A stretch of 64,000 nt of DNA from Roseomonas elaeocarpi (GCF_042433915.1 NZ_JBHLUN010000015.1:186001-250000), one strand, 5' to 3'; positions 9,876 to 18,850 are shown, counted from the stretch's first letter. Numbers and translations: made by a program. The notes: generated from the letters alone by a model not told the origin.

Positions 9876-10535
9876 TTGCCCGAGTCCCGTTCCTTGAAGC
9901 TTTCGCCTCAGCAAGTCTCGGCCGCCCAGCGGGGCGGTTCGCAGTTCGAGCCCGCCTCCGCCAGCGAGGTCCAGCGCCTTTCGATGCAGCGGCGGATCTT
10001 CTGGATCGATGAGCAGCCTTTCATTGCCCGCCGCTCCACCGGCTTCCAGGAAACCGCGGGCACGCTGGCGCAGCTGATCGCCCGGTTCGAGCACGAGGCT
10101 GCGGCGCAGGAAGGCGCGCCGCCGGGCGAGGCTGCAGGGAACGAGGCGTCGCGGGATGCCAGCGCTTCGCCGTCGCCCACCGTGGCACCGCCTGACGTGC
10201 CTGTTGAACAGTCCCCGGCGCCGGCTGTCGCGCAGGAGACAATGGCACGGGACGATGGCACGGACACTGACACGGCAGCCGCCGCGAGACCCGCACGCAC
10301 GCGCCGCGCGCGGAAGATTGCCACCCCGACGGCTGAGCCCGTTGTGTCGGCTCCGCCGTCGCCGGTTCCTGAGCCGCGGGCAGCGCGGTCCTCGCCCCTT
10401 CTGGCGCACGAATCGGGCCATACGGCGGACCTGGCACTGCGCATCGCGACCGCACAGGCAGCCGGCAAGCCCATCACCGGCGCGGCTTTCGTGGCGTTGA
10501 TCGAGCAGTTGCAGCGGACCCTCGCGGGGCTCTGA
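9876..10535 (+). CDS. Hypothetical protein with Ala/Pro-rich linker
   Basis: The function is not recognised. The 219-residue product starts from a TTG; an internal ATG at 9984 would give a shorter form beginning MQRRIFWID. The N-terminal half contains RRIFWIDEQPFIARR and a helix with FEHEAA. A long Ala/Pro/Thr-rich linker with an Arg cluster (ARTRRARK) follows. A C-terminal helix (about residues 180-219) reads as a small folded domain ending LIEQLQRTLAGL. The plus-strand frame is preferred over overlapping minus-strand frames because those run through the adjacent tRNA. The start is uncertain. Confidence 0.5.
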   Translation: MPESRSLKLSPQQVSAAQRGGSQFEPASASEVQRLSMQRRIFWIDEQPFIARRSTGFQETAGTLAQLIARFEHEAAAQEGAPPGEAAGNEASRDASASPSPTVAPPDVPVEQSPAPAVAQETMARDDGTDTDTAAAARPARTRRARKIATPTAEPVVSAPPSPVPEPRAARSSPLLAHESGHTADLALRIATAQAAGKPITGAAFVALIEQLQRTLAGL

Positions 10536-10555
10536 GCCGCCACCGCGATCGGGAG

Positions 10556-10642
10556 CGGACGGGGTGGGATTCGAACCCACGGTAGGCTTACACCTACGGC
10601 GGTTTTCAAGACCGCTGCCTTAAACCACTCGGCCACCCGTCC
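10556..10642 (-). tRNA. tRNA-Ser (anticodon TGA)
   Basis: Read on the minus strand, the gene has a 7-bp acceptor stem (GGACGGG with CCCGTCC), a D arm starting GGCCGAGTGG, an anticodon arm with loop CTTGAAA giving anticodon TGA, and a long variable arm (GTAGG...CCTAC) typical of class II serine tRNAs. The T arm contains GTTCGAATC. The discriminator base is G and CCA is not encoded. Length is 87 nt. Confidence 0.96.
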
Positions 10643-10774
10643 AGGGGTTTCTCCATGCTCCGGCACGGGCGCGGAGGCAAGCCACCCATCCGGTCGTCAG
10701 CGGGCTGGAATGTTACCAAGCCGGTTGCTGGCAATGCGTTGCCGAGTACGGCGCCGCGTGCCACCTCTGCGGTC

Positions 10775-11743
10775 ATGCCGGCCACACGTCGTATCCTCCT
10801 CTCAGCCCTGGCCGCCGCCGGGCTTCCCGCTTCCTTCGCCCGGGCGCAGGAAAGCTTCCCCTCCTTCCTATCGGGCCTGCGGGCCGAGGCGCGCCGTGCT
10901 GGCGTGTCGGACGGGACGCTCAACACCGCGTTGAACGGGCTGCGGCCCAACGACAAGGTGGTCGAACTCGACCGCAAGCAGCCCGAGTTCACGCTGACCT
11001 GGGCGCAGTACCGGGACGGGCGCCTCAGCGACACGCGCATCAACCGCGGTCGCCAGCTGGTGGCCGAGAACCTGCCGCTGCTGCAGCAGATCGAGTCCCG
11101 CTACAACGTCAGCGCCCGCGTGGTGGTGGCGATCTGGGGGCTGGAAACCAACTACGGCGCCTTCACCGGCAACTTCAACGTGATCGAGGCCCTGGCGACG
11201 CTCGCCTGGGAGGGTCGGCGCGCCAAGTTCTTCCGGGGTGAGCTGATCGCGGCGCTGAAGGTGCTCGATGCCGGCCATGTCAGCTTCGAGCGCATGCGCG
11301 GCTCCTACGCCGGCGCCATGGGCCAGCCGCAGTTCATGCCGTCGAGCTTCAACCGCCTCGCGGTGGATTTCGACGGCGACGGCCGCAAGGACATCTGGGA
11401 CGACCGCGCCGACGCCCTGGCCTCGATTGCCAACTACCTCAGCAAGAGCGGCTGGCAGGGCGGTGAGCGCTGGGGCAGGGAGGTGCTGCTACCGGCCTCC
11501 ATGGACACCGGAGGGCTGGGCCGCGACGTGAAGCGCCCGCTGGGCGAATGGGCCCGCATGGGCGTGCGCGAAGCCGACGGCTCACCGCTGCCGATGTATG
11601 ACCAGCCAGCCGCCATCGTGGTGCCCAGCGGCGGCAACGGTCAGGCTTTCGTGGTGTACCAGAACTTCGGTGCCATCCGCCGCTACAACCCGTCCGACTT
11701 CTACGCCCTGGCGGTGGGGATGCTCGCGGACCGCGTGGCGTGA
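10775..11743 (+). CDS. Lytic murein transglycosylase, MltB family
   Basis: This is a periplasmic enzyme that cleaves the MurNAc-GlcNAc bond to form 1,6-anhydromuropeptides. The 322-residue product begins MPATRRILLSALAAAG and has a signal-peptide cleavage region near FARAQ (about 21-25). The catalytic glutamate lies in WGLETNYG (E124), and AGAMGQPQFMPS is the MltB-type substrate motif. There is no lipobox, so the protein is predicted to be soluble. The frame is open upstream to 10655, but the ATG at 10775 places the signal peptide correctly. Its stop overlaps the rlpA start by 4 bases (GTGA), so the two are probably co-translated. Confidence 0.93.
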   Translation: MPATRRILLSALAAAGLPASFARAQESFPSFLSGLRAEARRAGVSDGTLNTALNGLRPNDKVVELDRKQPEFTLTWAQYRDGRLSDTRINRGRQLVAENLPLLQQIESRYNVSARVVVAIWGLETNYGAFTGNFNVIEALATLAWEGRRAKFFRGELIAALKVLDAGHVSFERMRGSYAGAMGQPQFMPSSFNRLAVDFDGDGRKDIWDDRADALASIANYLSKSGWQGGERWGREVLLPASMDTGGLGRDVKRPLGEWARMGVREADGSPLPMYDQPAAIVVPSGGNGQAFVVYQNFGAIRRYNPSDFYALAVGMLADRVA

Positions 11744-12711
11744 GCCGGGGGCGCGGCGGAGCCGTGGGCGGCGCGGCAGGCCGGCGGGCGATACGGTCGC
11801 CGGCCCGGGTCCTTCCGGCCGCGGCCTGCGGGGCGATGCTCGCGCTGGTGCTGGCGTCCTGCGCGCCCAAGCCGCCCCCGCCGCCCGCCGCCCAGCCGAA
11901 GCAGCTGGTGGGCCAGCCCTACCGGCTCGGCGCGCTGTGGTACTATCCGCGCGAGAACTACGGTCTGGACGAGACCGGCTTGGCCGCGGTGATCGCCGAC
12001 AACAAGGTGGGCCGGCGCACCACGGATGACGAGGTCTTCGACCCCGCCGTGCTGATGGCCTCCCACCGCACGGTGCAGCTGCCGGCCATCCTGCGCGTGA
12101 CCAACCTGGAAAACGGCCGGAGCCTGCTGGTGCGCGCCAACGACCGGGGGCCGGAAAACCCGGGGCGCGTGGTGGGGCTGTCGCGTCGCGCGGCGGCGCT
12201 GCTGGGCATCGCCGAGAACGGCACGGCACAGGTCCGGGTTCAGGTCGAGGCGGAGCCCTCCCGCGCCCTGGCGGCCTCGCTGCCGCAGGCGGCGGGGGAA
12301 GCGCCGGCCATGCAGATCGCCACGGTGCAGACCGCCGCCGTGGGCCGCGAAAGCCTGCCGCCGCCGCCCGGCGCCCGTGGCACCGCCGGTCCGGCCCTCA
12401 GCGCGGCGGCGCCCGCCGTGGCGATCCGGGCCGAGGCGCCGCCACCGCCGCCGAGGCTGCCGGAACAGGTGACGCAGGGGCTGGCCATGCCGGGGCGATT
12501 GTTTATCCAGCTCGGCACCTTCGCCGCCCCGGACGCGGCGCGCCGGCAGGCTGCGCGCGTGCCCGCTGCGAGGGCGGAACCCTTCGGTCCCGGCCGCCGC
12601 CCCGAATGGCGCGTGCGCCTCGGTCCGTTTCCGGATGCAACATCGACCGACCGTGCCCTTGAGCAGGTGCTACGGTCCGGCGTATCGGAGGCACGCGTGC
12701 TGGTCGACTGA
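11740..12711 (+). CDS. rlpA: RlpA-like septal lytic transglycosylase, lipoprotein with DPBB and SPOR domains
   Basis: RlpA binds denuded septal glycans through its SPOR domain and cleaves them during daughter-cell separation. The GTG-initiated 323-residue product has a lipoprotein signal ending LASC, with C41 the lipidated residue. A double-psi beta-barrel domain follows at about residues 60-165, including the histidine of ASHRT (H109) and the aspartate of RANDRGP (D135) that match the catalytic pair. After a Pro/Ala-rich linker, a SPOR domain covers about 248-323 (LFIQLGTF...). The usual GxASWYG start of the DPBB domain is replaced by LGALWYYPRENYG. It is coupled to mltB by a GTGA overlap. 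Confidence 0.9.
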   Translation: MSRGRGGAVGGAAGRRAIRSPARVLPAAACGAMLALVLASCAPKPPPPPAAQPKQLVGQPYRLGALWYYPRENYGLDETGLAAVIADNKVGRRTTDDEVFDPAVLMASHRTVQLPAILRVTNLENGRSLLVRANDRGPENPGRVVGLSRRAAALLGIAENGTAQVRVQVEAEPSRALAASLPQAAGEAPAMQIATVQTAAVGRESLPPPPGARGTAGPALSAAAPAVAIRAEAPPPPPRLPEQVTQGLAMPGRLFIQLGTFAAPDAARRQAARVPAARAEPFGPGRRPEWRVRLGPFPDATSTDRALEQVLRSGVSEARVLVD

Positions 12712-12761
12712 GGACCGGCACATCCCGGCGGGGGGCGCCGGGCTTTGGGGGACCAGAAATC

Positions 12762-13973
12762 ATGCCGAACCGCCGCGAACTACTCGGTGCCGTGGCCCTG
12801 ATGGGGCTGACGGTCCATGCCGGCGATGCGCTGGCACAGCGGCGCGCTCCGGCGCACCGTGCCCCGGCCCCGCCGCCGGTCCCGACCTCGCCGGCCTCCA
12901 CCCCGCTCGGCCCGGTGGACACGATCGCGAAGCAGGCGATCCTGATCGACACGACCACCGGCGCGACGCTGCTGGACAAGAACGCGGACGAGCGCATGAC
13001 GCCGTCCTCCATGACCAAGCTGATGACGGCCTACATCGTCTTCGACATGCTCAAGCAGGGCCGCCTGAAGCTGGATCAGACGCTGCCGGTCAGCGAGCGC
13101 GCCTGGCGGATGGGCGGCTCCAAGATGTTCGTGGAGCTGGGTTCGCAGGTTTCGGTCGAGAACCTGATCCAAGGCGTGATCGTGCAGTCCGGCAACGACG
13201 CCTGCGTGGTCTTTGCCGAGGCGATTTCGGGCAGCGAGGAGCAGTTCGCCTCGCTGATGAACGACTATGGCAAGAAGTTCGGCCTCAAGGGCTCCAACTT
13301 CCGCAACTCCTCCGGCTGGCCGGATGCGGACCACTACATGACCGCCCGCGACATCACGATCGTGGCGCGGCAGCTCCTGAACGACTTCCCGCAGGAAGCG
13401 CAGTACTACAACGAGCGTTCCTTCAAGTGGAACGGCATTAACCAGGAGAACCGCAACCCGCTGTTGTCGCGCATGGCGGGTGCCGATGGCCTCAAGACCG
13501 GCCACACCGAGGACGGCGGCTACGGCCTCGTGGGGACGGTCAAGCGCGGTGACCGCCGGCTGTTGCTGGTGGTCAACGGGTTGCCGACCATGAAGTCGCG
13601 CGGCGAGGAAGGCGAGCGCCTGCTGGAATGGGGCTTCCGCGAGTTCGACAACGTCGCGTTGTTCCGCGCCGCCGATACGGTGGAAAGCGCGCCCGTTTAC
13701 CTGGGTGACAGCCCGACGGTGCCGCTGGTGGGCGGGCGCGACCTGATCCTGACGTTGCCACGCTCCTGGCGCCGCAATCTGGAGGTCAAGGTCAGCTATG
13801 ACTCGCCCCTCAAGGCGCCGGTCGCCAAGGGGGCGGAGGTCGGCCGCATCAACGTGTCCGGGCAGGGCGTGCCGGAGATGACGCTGCCGCTGATCGCCGG
13901 CGCCGATGTGGGGCGCATGAACATCGTGTCGCGCATCCCGGCGGTGATCAGTCACTGGGTCTCGGGGTCCTGA
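12762..13973 (+). CDS. D-alanyl-D-alanine carboxypeptidase (S11 family, DacC/DacF-like)
   Basis: This is a low-molecular-weight penicillin-binding protein that trims the terminal D-Ala of peptidoglycan pentapeptides. In the 403-residue product all three active-site motifs are present: SMTK (83-86), SGN (143-145) and KTG (245-247). The N-terminus has a signal peptide ending near DALAQ, then a Pro/Ala-rich stretch. The C-terminal beta-rich PBP5-type domain begins after about residue 290. It ends near VISHWVSGS, which may be a membrane-associating tail. It follows rlpA by 50 bp, forming a peptidoglycan-remodelling cluster. Confidence 0.94.
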   Translation: MPNRRELLGAVALMGLTVHAGDALAQRRAPAHRAPAPPPVPTSPASTPLGPVDTIAKQAILIDTTTGATLLDKNADERMTPSSMTKLMTAYIVFDMLKQGRLKLDQTLPVSERAWRMGGSKMFVELGSQVSVENLIQGVIVQSGNDACVVFAEAISGSEEQFASLMNDYGKKFGLKGSNFRNSSGWPDADHYMTARDITIVARQLLNDFPQEAQYYNERSFKWNGINQENRNPLLSRMAGADGLKTGHTEDGGYGLVGTVKRGDRRLLLVVNGLPTMKSRGEEGERLLEWGFREFDNVALFRAADTVESAPVYLGDSPTVPLVGGRDLILTLPRSWRRNLEVKVSYDSPLKAPVAKGAEVGRINVSGQGVPEMTLPLIAGADVGRMNIVSRIPAVISHWVSGS

Positions 13974-13998
13974 GTCACCACCCGGCCAGGCCCTGGGC

Positions 13999-14625
13999 AT
14001 GACAGCACGCGGTCGCTTCATCACGCTGGAAGGCGGCGAAGGTGCCGGCAAGACCACGCTGTCGCGCGGTCTTGCCACCATTTTGGAGCAGGCCGGCCAC
14101 ACCGTGCTGCGCACCCGCGAGCCCGGGGGTTCCCCGGGTGCGGAAGCGATCCGGGAGCTGGTGCTGGGCCGCGGCGGCTGGGACCCGCTGGCCGAGGCCA
14201 TGCTGATGTCGGCCGCCCGTCGCGAGCACCTGCGCAAGACCATCGAGCCCGCGCTGGATGGCGGGCGCTGGGTGATCTCGGATCGCTTCGCCGACAGCAC
14301 CATGGCGTACCAGGGCGATGCCGAGGGAGTGGGCGCGGAACGCTGCCGGCTGCTGACCTCACTGGCCTTGGGGCAGGTCCGGCCCGATCTGACGCTGATC
14401 CTGGACCTGCCGGTGGAGCTCGGCGCCGCCCGCGCCCGGCAGCGCGGCGAGACCAACCGCTTCGAGGACAAGCCGCTGGGTTTTCACGAGCGTGTCCGGC
14501 AGGCCTTCCTGCGGATCGCCGCGGATGAGCCCGGGCGCTGCACCGTGATCGATGCCTCCCGCCCGGTCGAGGAGGTGCTGGAACAGGCTCGCGTGGCACT
14601 GGACCGCCTGTTGCAGGCGTCATGA
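13999..14625 (+). CDS. tmk: Thymidylate kinase
   Basis: Tmk phosphorylates dTMP to dTDP with ATP. The 208-residue product has the P-loop EGGEGAGKTT (11-20), a TREPGGSPGAEAIR DRX/TMP-binding region, and DRFADSTMAYQG. It begins 25 bp after the carboxypeptidase stop and ends in an ATGA overlap with holB. The tmk-holB pairing is widely conserved. Confidence 0.97.
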   Translation: MTARGRFITLEGGEGAGKTTLSRGLATILEQAGHTVLRTREPGGSPGAEAIRELVLGRGGWDPLAEAMLMSAARREHLRKTIEPALDGGRWVISDRFADSTMAYQGDAEGVGAERCRLLTSLALGQVRPDLTLILDLPVELGAARARQRGETNRFEDKPLGFHERVRQAFLRIAADEPGRCTVIDASRPVEEVLEQARVALDRLLQAS

Positions 14626-15641
14626 GTCAGCCTCCCGAGCCCCGTGCCAACCCGGAGCTGGTCGGGCAGGAGGGGGCGGCCCTCGCGCTGCGCGATGCCA
14701 CCGGCGCCGGGCGGCCGCACCACGCCTGGCTGCTGGCTGGGCCCCAGGGCGTGGGCAAGGCGACGCTGGCCTTCCGCTACGCCCGCTGGCTGCTGGCCGG
14801 TGCGCCGGAGGCCCGGGTGCCTCTGGAACTCGCCCCCGCTGACCCGGTGTTCTCCCGCGTGGCCAACGGCGCCCATGCCGACCTGCGGACGCTGTCGCCC
14901 GAGGTCGCCGAGGGCAAGGTCAAGCGGCAGATCTCGGTGGACGAAGCGCGCGCCGTGCCGCGCTTCCTGTCCATGACGCCGGCTGAGGGTGGCTGGCGCG
15001 TGGTCGTGGTGGACGAGGCGCACGCGCTGAACACCGAGGCGCAGAACGCGTTACTTAAGACGCTGGAGGAGCCGCCCGCCCGCGCCGTGCTGCTGCTGGC
15101 CACCGAGGCCCCGGATCGGCTGCTGCCCACGGTGCGCTCGCGGTGTCGCCGCTTGGACCTCGTGCCCCTAACCGACGAGGCGATGGACCCGCTGCTGGCC
15201 CGCTGGTGGCCGGAGATGCCCGAGGCGGAACGCGCGACCCTGCGCACCATGGCCGCCGGCTCACCGGGCCGCGCGCTGCGCCTCGTGGAAGGGGAAGCGC
15301 TGGCCCTACAAGCCGAGGTCGAGGCCTTTCTCAACAGCCTGCCGAACCCGTCGCCGCGCGGGCTGCACGGCCTGGCGGATCGCTTGGCGGCGAAGCGCGA
15401 TGGCAGCAGCTTCACCACCTTCCTGGCGCTGCTGCGCGCTGCCATCGCCGGCGCCATCCGGCAGGCCGGGCGAGGGGGCCCGGCGCCGGCCTGGCTCGGC
15501 GCCCGACCGCTTGCGGACTGGGCCACGCTGTGGGACACCCTGGGCCGAACGGCGGATGAGACGGAGGCCCTGAACCTCGATCGCAAGCAGGCGATCCTGG
15601 TGGGTCTTGGCGCGCTGGCCGGTTCGGACGCACCCCGCTGA
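14622..15641 (+). CDS. holB: DNA polymerase III subunit delta'
   Basis: This is a clamp-loader subunit that works with delta and gamma/tau to load the beta clamp. The 339-residue product has a Walker-A-like GPQGVGKAT, VVVDEAHALN (Walker B) and TVRSRCRR, the SRC motif. The clamp-loader zinc-finger cysteines are not evident, as in many alphaproteobacterial delta' proteins. Translation is coupled to tmk by ATGA. In many genomes the order tmk-holB-metG-tatD continues as it does here, which supports the assignment. Confidence 0.95.
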   Translation: MSQPPEPRANPELVGQEGAALALRDATGAGRPHHAWLLAGPQGVGKATLAFRYARWLLAGAPEARVPLELAPADPVFSRVANGAHADLRTLSPEVAEGKVKRQISVDEARAVPRFLSMTPAEGGWRVVVVDEAHALNTEAQNALLKTLEEPPARAVLLLATEAPDRLLPTVRSRCRRLDLVPLTDEAMDPLLARWWPEMPEAERATLRTMAAGSPGRALRLVEGEALALQAEVEAFLNSLPNPSPRGLHGLADRLAAKRDGSSFTTFLALLRAAIAGAIRQAGRGGPAPAWLGARPLADWATLWDTLGRTADETEALNLDRKQAILVGLGALAGSDAPR

Positions 15642-15701
15642 CGCGATGCGGCGCTCCGTGCCCGCCGCCCTGACGCAGCGCGAGCAACGGGAACGCGACG
15701 G

Positions 15702-17225
15702 ATGAGCGAAGCGCAGCGCTTCTTTGTGACCACCCCGATCTACTACGTGAACGATAAGCCGCATATCGGCCATGCCTATACCGGCATCGCCGCCGACGTG
15801 CTGGCGCGCTGGAAGCGCATGTCGGGCTACGACGTCCTGTTCCTCACCGGAACCGACGAGCACGGCCAGAAGGTCGAGAAGGCGGCCGAGACCGCCGGCG
15901 AGGACCCCCAGCGCTTCACCGACCGCGTGTCGGAGGCCTTCCGCGACCTCACGAAGCTTGACGGCCTCAGCAACAACGACTTCATCCGCACCACCGAGGA
16001 GCGCCACAAGCGCGCCTGCGCCGCCCTCTGGCAGCGGCTGGTGGAGAAGGGGCAGATCTACCTCGGCCACTATGAGGGCTGGTACGCCGTTCGCGACGAG
16101 GCCTTCTACGGTCCCGACGAGATCGAGGAACGCGATGGCGGCCGCTTCGCCATCGCCTCCGGCGCGCCGGTCGAGTGGACGCAGGAGCCGTCCTACTTCT
16201 TCCGCCTGGGCGAATGGGGCGAGAAGCTCCTGGCTTTCTACGAGGCCAACCCGGACTTCATCGCGCCGCAGTCCCGCCGGAACGAGGTGCTGAGCTTCGT
16301 CCGCGCCGGGCTGCAGGACCTGTCGATCTCGCGCACCTCGTTCCGCTGGGGCGTGCCGGTGCCGGGCGACGAGAGCCACGTGATGTATGTCTGGCTCGAC
16401 GCGCTCACCAACTACCTGACGGCCGCCGGGTATCCGGACGCGGCGCCCTGGTGGCCGGCCGACCTGCACCTCGTGGGCAAGGACATCCTGCGCTTCCACG
16501 CGATCTACTGGCCGGCCTTCCTGATGGCGGCTGACCTGCCGCCGCCCCGGCGCGTCTTCGCCCATGGCTGGTGGACCAACGAAGGGCGGAAGATCTCGAA
16601 GTCGCTGGGCAACGTCATCGACCCGGTCGCCCTGGTGGAGGAGTTCAGCCTCGACCCCGTGCGCTTTTTCCTACTGCGCGAGGTTCCCTTCGGCAACGAT
16701 GGTGACTTCAGCCGGCGCGCGTTGATCTCCCGCCTGAACAATGAGTTGGCAAACGATCTTGGGAACCTGGCGCAGCGCACGCTGTCGCTGATCCAGCGCA
16801 ACTGCGAGGGGCGTCTGCCGGCGCTGACCCCGCCTACCGAGGATGACCGCGAAATCCTGGAAGCGATGGCCAGCCTGCCGCAAAGCGTGGGCGAGGCGCT
16901 CGACCGTCAGGCCTTCCACGAGGCTCTGGAGCGCATCTGGGTCGTGGTGCGGCTGGGCAACAGCTGGATCGATGCCCAGAAGCCCTGGTCGCTGAAGAAG
17001 ACCGATCCTGAGCGGATGAACGCCGTGCTGCGCGTTCTTCACACCACGCTGAGGATGCTGGCCACCGTGCTGCAGCCCTTCATGCCCGCCACCATGGGCG
17101 CGATGCTGGACCAGCTCGGCGTGGGCGAGGGGGAGCGGACGCTCTCGACCCTCAAGGCCCTGCCGGACGGCACGCCGCTGCCGCCGCCGACGCCGCTGTT
17201 CCGCAAGATCGAGGCCGACGCCTGA
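15702..17225 (+). CDS. metG: Methionyl-tRNA synthetase (zinc-less type)
   Basis: MetRS charges tRNA-Met and initiator tRNA. The 507-residue class Ia enzyme has TTPIYYVNDKPHIGHAYTG carrying the HIGH signature, and KISKSLGN carrying KMSKS. The connective-peptide region (residues about 125-165) contains no CxxC knuckle, placing it in the short, zinc-less group common in alphaproteobacteria. There is no C-terminal EMAP/dimerisation extension. The start ATG has a weak GACGG upstream. The stop is 4 bases from tatD, so the two are co-transcribed. Confidence 0.97.
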   Translation: MSEAQRFFVTTPIYYVNDKPHIGHAYTGIAADVLARWKRMSGYDVLFLTGTDEHGQKVEKAAETAGEDPQRFTDRVSEAFRDLTKLDGLSNNDFIRTTEERHKRACAALWQRLVEKGQIYLGHYEGWYAVRDEAFYGPDEIEERDGGRFAIASGAPVEWTQEPSYFFRLGEWGEKLLAFYEANPDFIAPQSRRNEVLSFVRAGLQDLSISRTSFRWGVPVPGDESHVMYVWLDALTNYLTAAGYPDAAPWWPADLHLVGKDILRFHAIYWPAFLMAADLPPPRRVFAHGWWTNEGRKISKSLGNVIDPVALVEEFSLDPVRFFLLREVPFGNDGDFSRRALISRLNNELANDLGNLAQRTLSLIQRNCEGRLPALTPPTEDDREILEAMASLPQSVGEALDRQAFHEALERIWVVVRLGNSWIDAQKPWSLKKTDPERMNAVLRVLHTTLRMLATVLQPFMPATMGAMLDQLGVGEGERTLSTLKALPDGTPLPPPTPLFRKIEADA

Positions 17226-17229
17226 GCCG

Positions 17230-18003
17230 ATGCTGACCGACAGCCATTGCCACCTCGACTACTTCGAGGATGGGGAGATCGAGGAGGTCGTCGCCCGCGC
17301 CCGCGCGGCGGGGGTGAGCCGCATGATCACGATCGGCACCCAGGTCGCGCAAGCGCAGAAGGTCCAGGCCCTGGCTGAGCGCTTTCCGGATGTCTGGGGA
17401 ACCGTCGGCGTCCATCCGCTCAGCGTCAAGGACGCGCCGGTCGCCTCGGTGGAGGAGATCGTCGCCCTGACTCGTCACCCTCGTGTGGTGGCGATCGGCG
17501 AGACCGGCCTCGACTACCACTACGATGCCGAGCACGCGGCCAAGCAGGCCGAAAGCTTCCGCAATCATATTCGTGCCGCGCAGCGGACCGGTTTGCCGGT
17601 TGCCGTCCACACCCGCGACGCTGACGCCGACACGGCCCGGATCCTGCGCGAGGAGCGTGAGTCGGGCGGCGCTTTCACGGCACTGCTGCACTGTTTCTCG
17701 TCCGGTCGCGCCCTGGCGGAAGAGGTCGTGGCGGATGGCGGCTACGTGTCCTTCTCGGGCATCCTGACATTCCCGAAGAGCAACGATATCCGAGAGGTCG
17801 CGGCGGCGCTGCCGGCGGAGCGCATCCTGGTGGAAACGGATTCACCGTACCTCGCGCCGGTTCCCAGGCGCGGCAAGCGGTGCGAACCTGCCTTCGTCGC
17901 CTACACGGCGGAGGCCCTGGCCAAGGTCCGCAACCTGTCGCTGGAAGAGCTCGCGGCGCTGACCTCGCGCAACGTGGACCGACTTTTCCCCAAGATCCGC
18001 TGA
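17230..18003 (+). CDS. TatD-family metal-dependent hydrolase/DNase
   Basis: TatD-type enzymes are TIM-barrel metal hydrolases with 3'-5' exonuclease activity and a role in DNA repair. The 257-residue product has DSHCHLDYF at the N-terminus (first metal ligands), GETGLDYHYD, HTRDADADT and DSPYLAPVP with the last ligand aspartate. It begins 4 nt after metG and is followed 12 nt later by the MBL-fold gene, all in one apparent operon. Precise substrate is not assignable from sequence. Confidence 0.95.
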   Translation: MLTDSHCHLDYFEDGEIEEVVARARAAGVSRMITIGTQVAQAQKVQALAERFPDVWGTVGVHPLSVKDAPVASVEEIVALTRHPRVVAIGETGLDYHYDAEHAAKQAESFRNHIRAAQRTGLPVAVHTRDADADTARILREERESGGAFTALLHCFSSGRALAEEVVADGGYVSFSGILTFPKSNDIREVAAALPAERILVETDSPYLAPVPRRGKRCEPAFVAYTAEALAKVRNLSLEELAALTSRNVDRLFPKIR

Positions 18004-18015
18004 AGGAGCGCCGCC

Positions 18016-18804
18016 TTGCTGCAGGTCACCATACTCGGATGCGGCAGCTCGGGCGGGGTTCCGTTGATTGGCGGTGCGGACGGGCAGGGCGAATGGGGCC
18101 GCTGCGACCCCCGTGAGCCGCGCAACCGCCGCAGCCGTTCCAGCATCGCCGTGGAAGCGCCGGACGGCCGGCGGCTGCTGGTGGATGCCGGACCGGACCT
18201 GCGGGAACAGCTCCTGGCCTGCGGCATCGCCTCGGTCGATGCCATCCTGCTGACTCACGCCCATGCGGATCACGTCATGGGCCTGGACGATGTGCGGCAG
18301 CTTAACCGGCTGCAGGGCCATGCGATCCCGTGCCTCGGGGCCGAGGCGACCCTGGCCGACGTGCAGCGCCGCTTCGACTACGCGTTCCGGGAACCCACGC
18401 CAGGCTTCTTCCGCCCGGCGCTGACGCCGACCACCGTGCGCTCGACGGACCGGCTGGAGATCCTGGGCGTCGACATCCAGCTGTTTCCGCAGGATCACAA
18501 GGTGACCGAGACCCTGGGCCTGCGGATCGGAGACTTCGCGTATTCCACCGACGTGGTGGCTTTCTCGGAGCAGAGCCTGGAGCAGCTGCACGGCCTCGAC
18601 ACCTGGGTGGTCGGCTGTTTCAGCCGCAGCCCGCATCCGGTGCACGCGCATGTCGAGATGGTGGCGGGGTGGGTGGAGCGCCTGCGGCCGCGTCGCACGG
18701 TGCTGACGCATATGGGAACCGACCTCGACTGGGCCTGGATGGCGGCGAACCTGCCGGACGGGATCGAGGCGGCCCATGACGGGATGCGGCTCCTCTGCCC
18801 CTGA
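18016..18804 (+). CDS. MBL-fold metallo-hydrolase (PhnP-like)
   Basis: This is a 262-residue metallo-beta-lactamase-fold phosphodiesterase. The zinc motif LTHAHADHVMGLDD (HxHxDH) is clear. Further metal ligands are likely in FPQDHK and in VLTHMG near the C-terminus. The N-terminal LGCGSSGGVP resembles PhnP, a cyclic phosphodiesterase of phosphonate catabolism, but no phn genes are near. The metG-tatD-MBL order is a common alphaproteobacterial arrangement. The TTG start at 18016 has AAGGAG about 9 nt upstream, a strong ribosome binding site that settles the start. Confidence 0.92.
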   Translation: MLQVTILGCGSSGGVPLIGGADGQGEWGRCDPREPRNRRSRSSIAVEAPDGRRLLVDAGPDLREQLLACGIASVDAILLTHAHADHVMGLDDVRQLNRLQGHAIPCLGAEATLADVQRRFDYAFREPTPGFFRPALTPTTVRSTDRLEILGVDIQLFPQDHKVTETLGLRIGDFAYSTDVVAFSEQSLEQLHGLDTWVVGCFSRSPHPVHAHVEMVAGWVERLRPRRTVLTHMGTDLDWAWMAANLPDGIEAAHDGMRLLCP

Positions 18805-18815
18805 GTTTATTTTAC

Positions 18816-18829
18816 ATAATATATATTAT
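18816..18829. promoter_or_regulatory. AT-only 14-bp palindrome upstream of mazG
   Basis: The sequence ATAATATATATTAT is a perfect palindrome inside a roughly 30-bp AT-rich island, in a window that is otherwise very GC-rich. It lies between the MBL-hydrolase stop and the mazG GTG start, 21 bp before that start. It could be an operator or the -10 region of a mazG promoter. No binding protein can be named. Confidence 0.45.
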
Positions 18830-18850
18830 CGAGTTTGAGGATCTGAGCGC

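Noticed and set aside
9852..10666. Long minus-strand open frames opposite the hypothetical protein at 9876
   Set aside because: Their N-terminal parts are a translation of tRNA-Ser(TGA) (for example VAEWFKAAVLKTA), so they are artefacts of GC-rich sequence.
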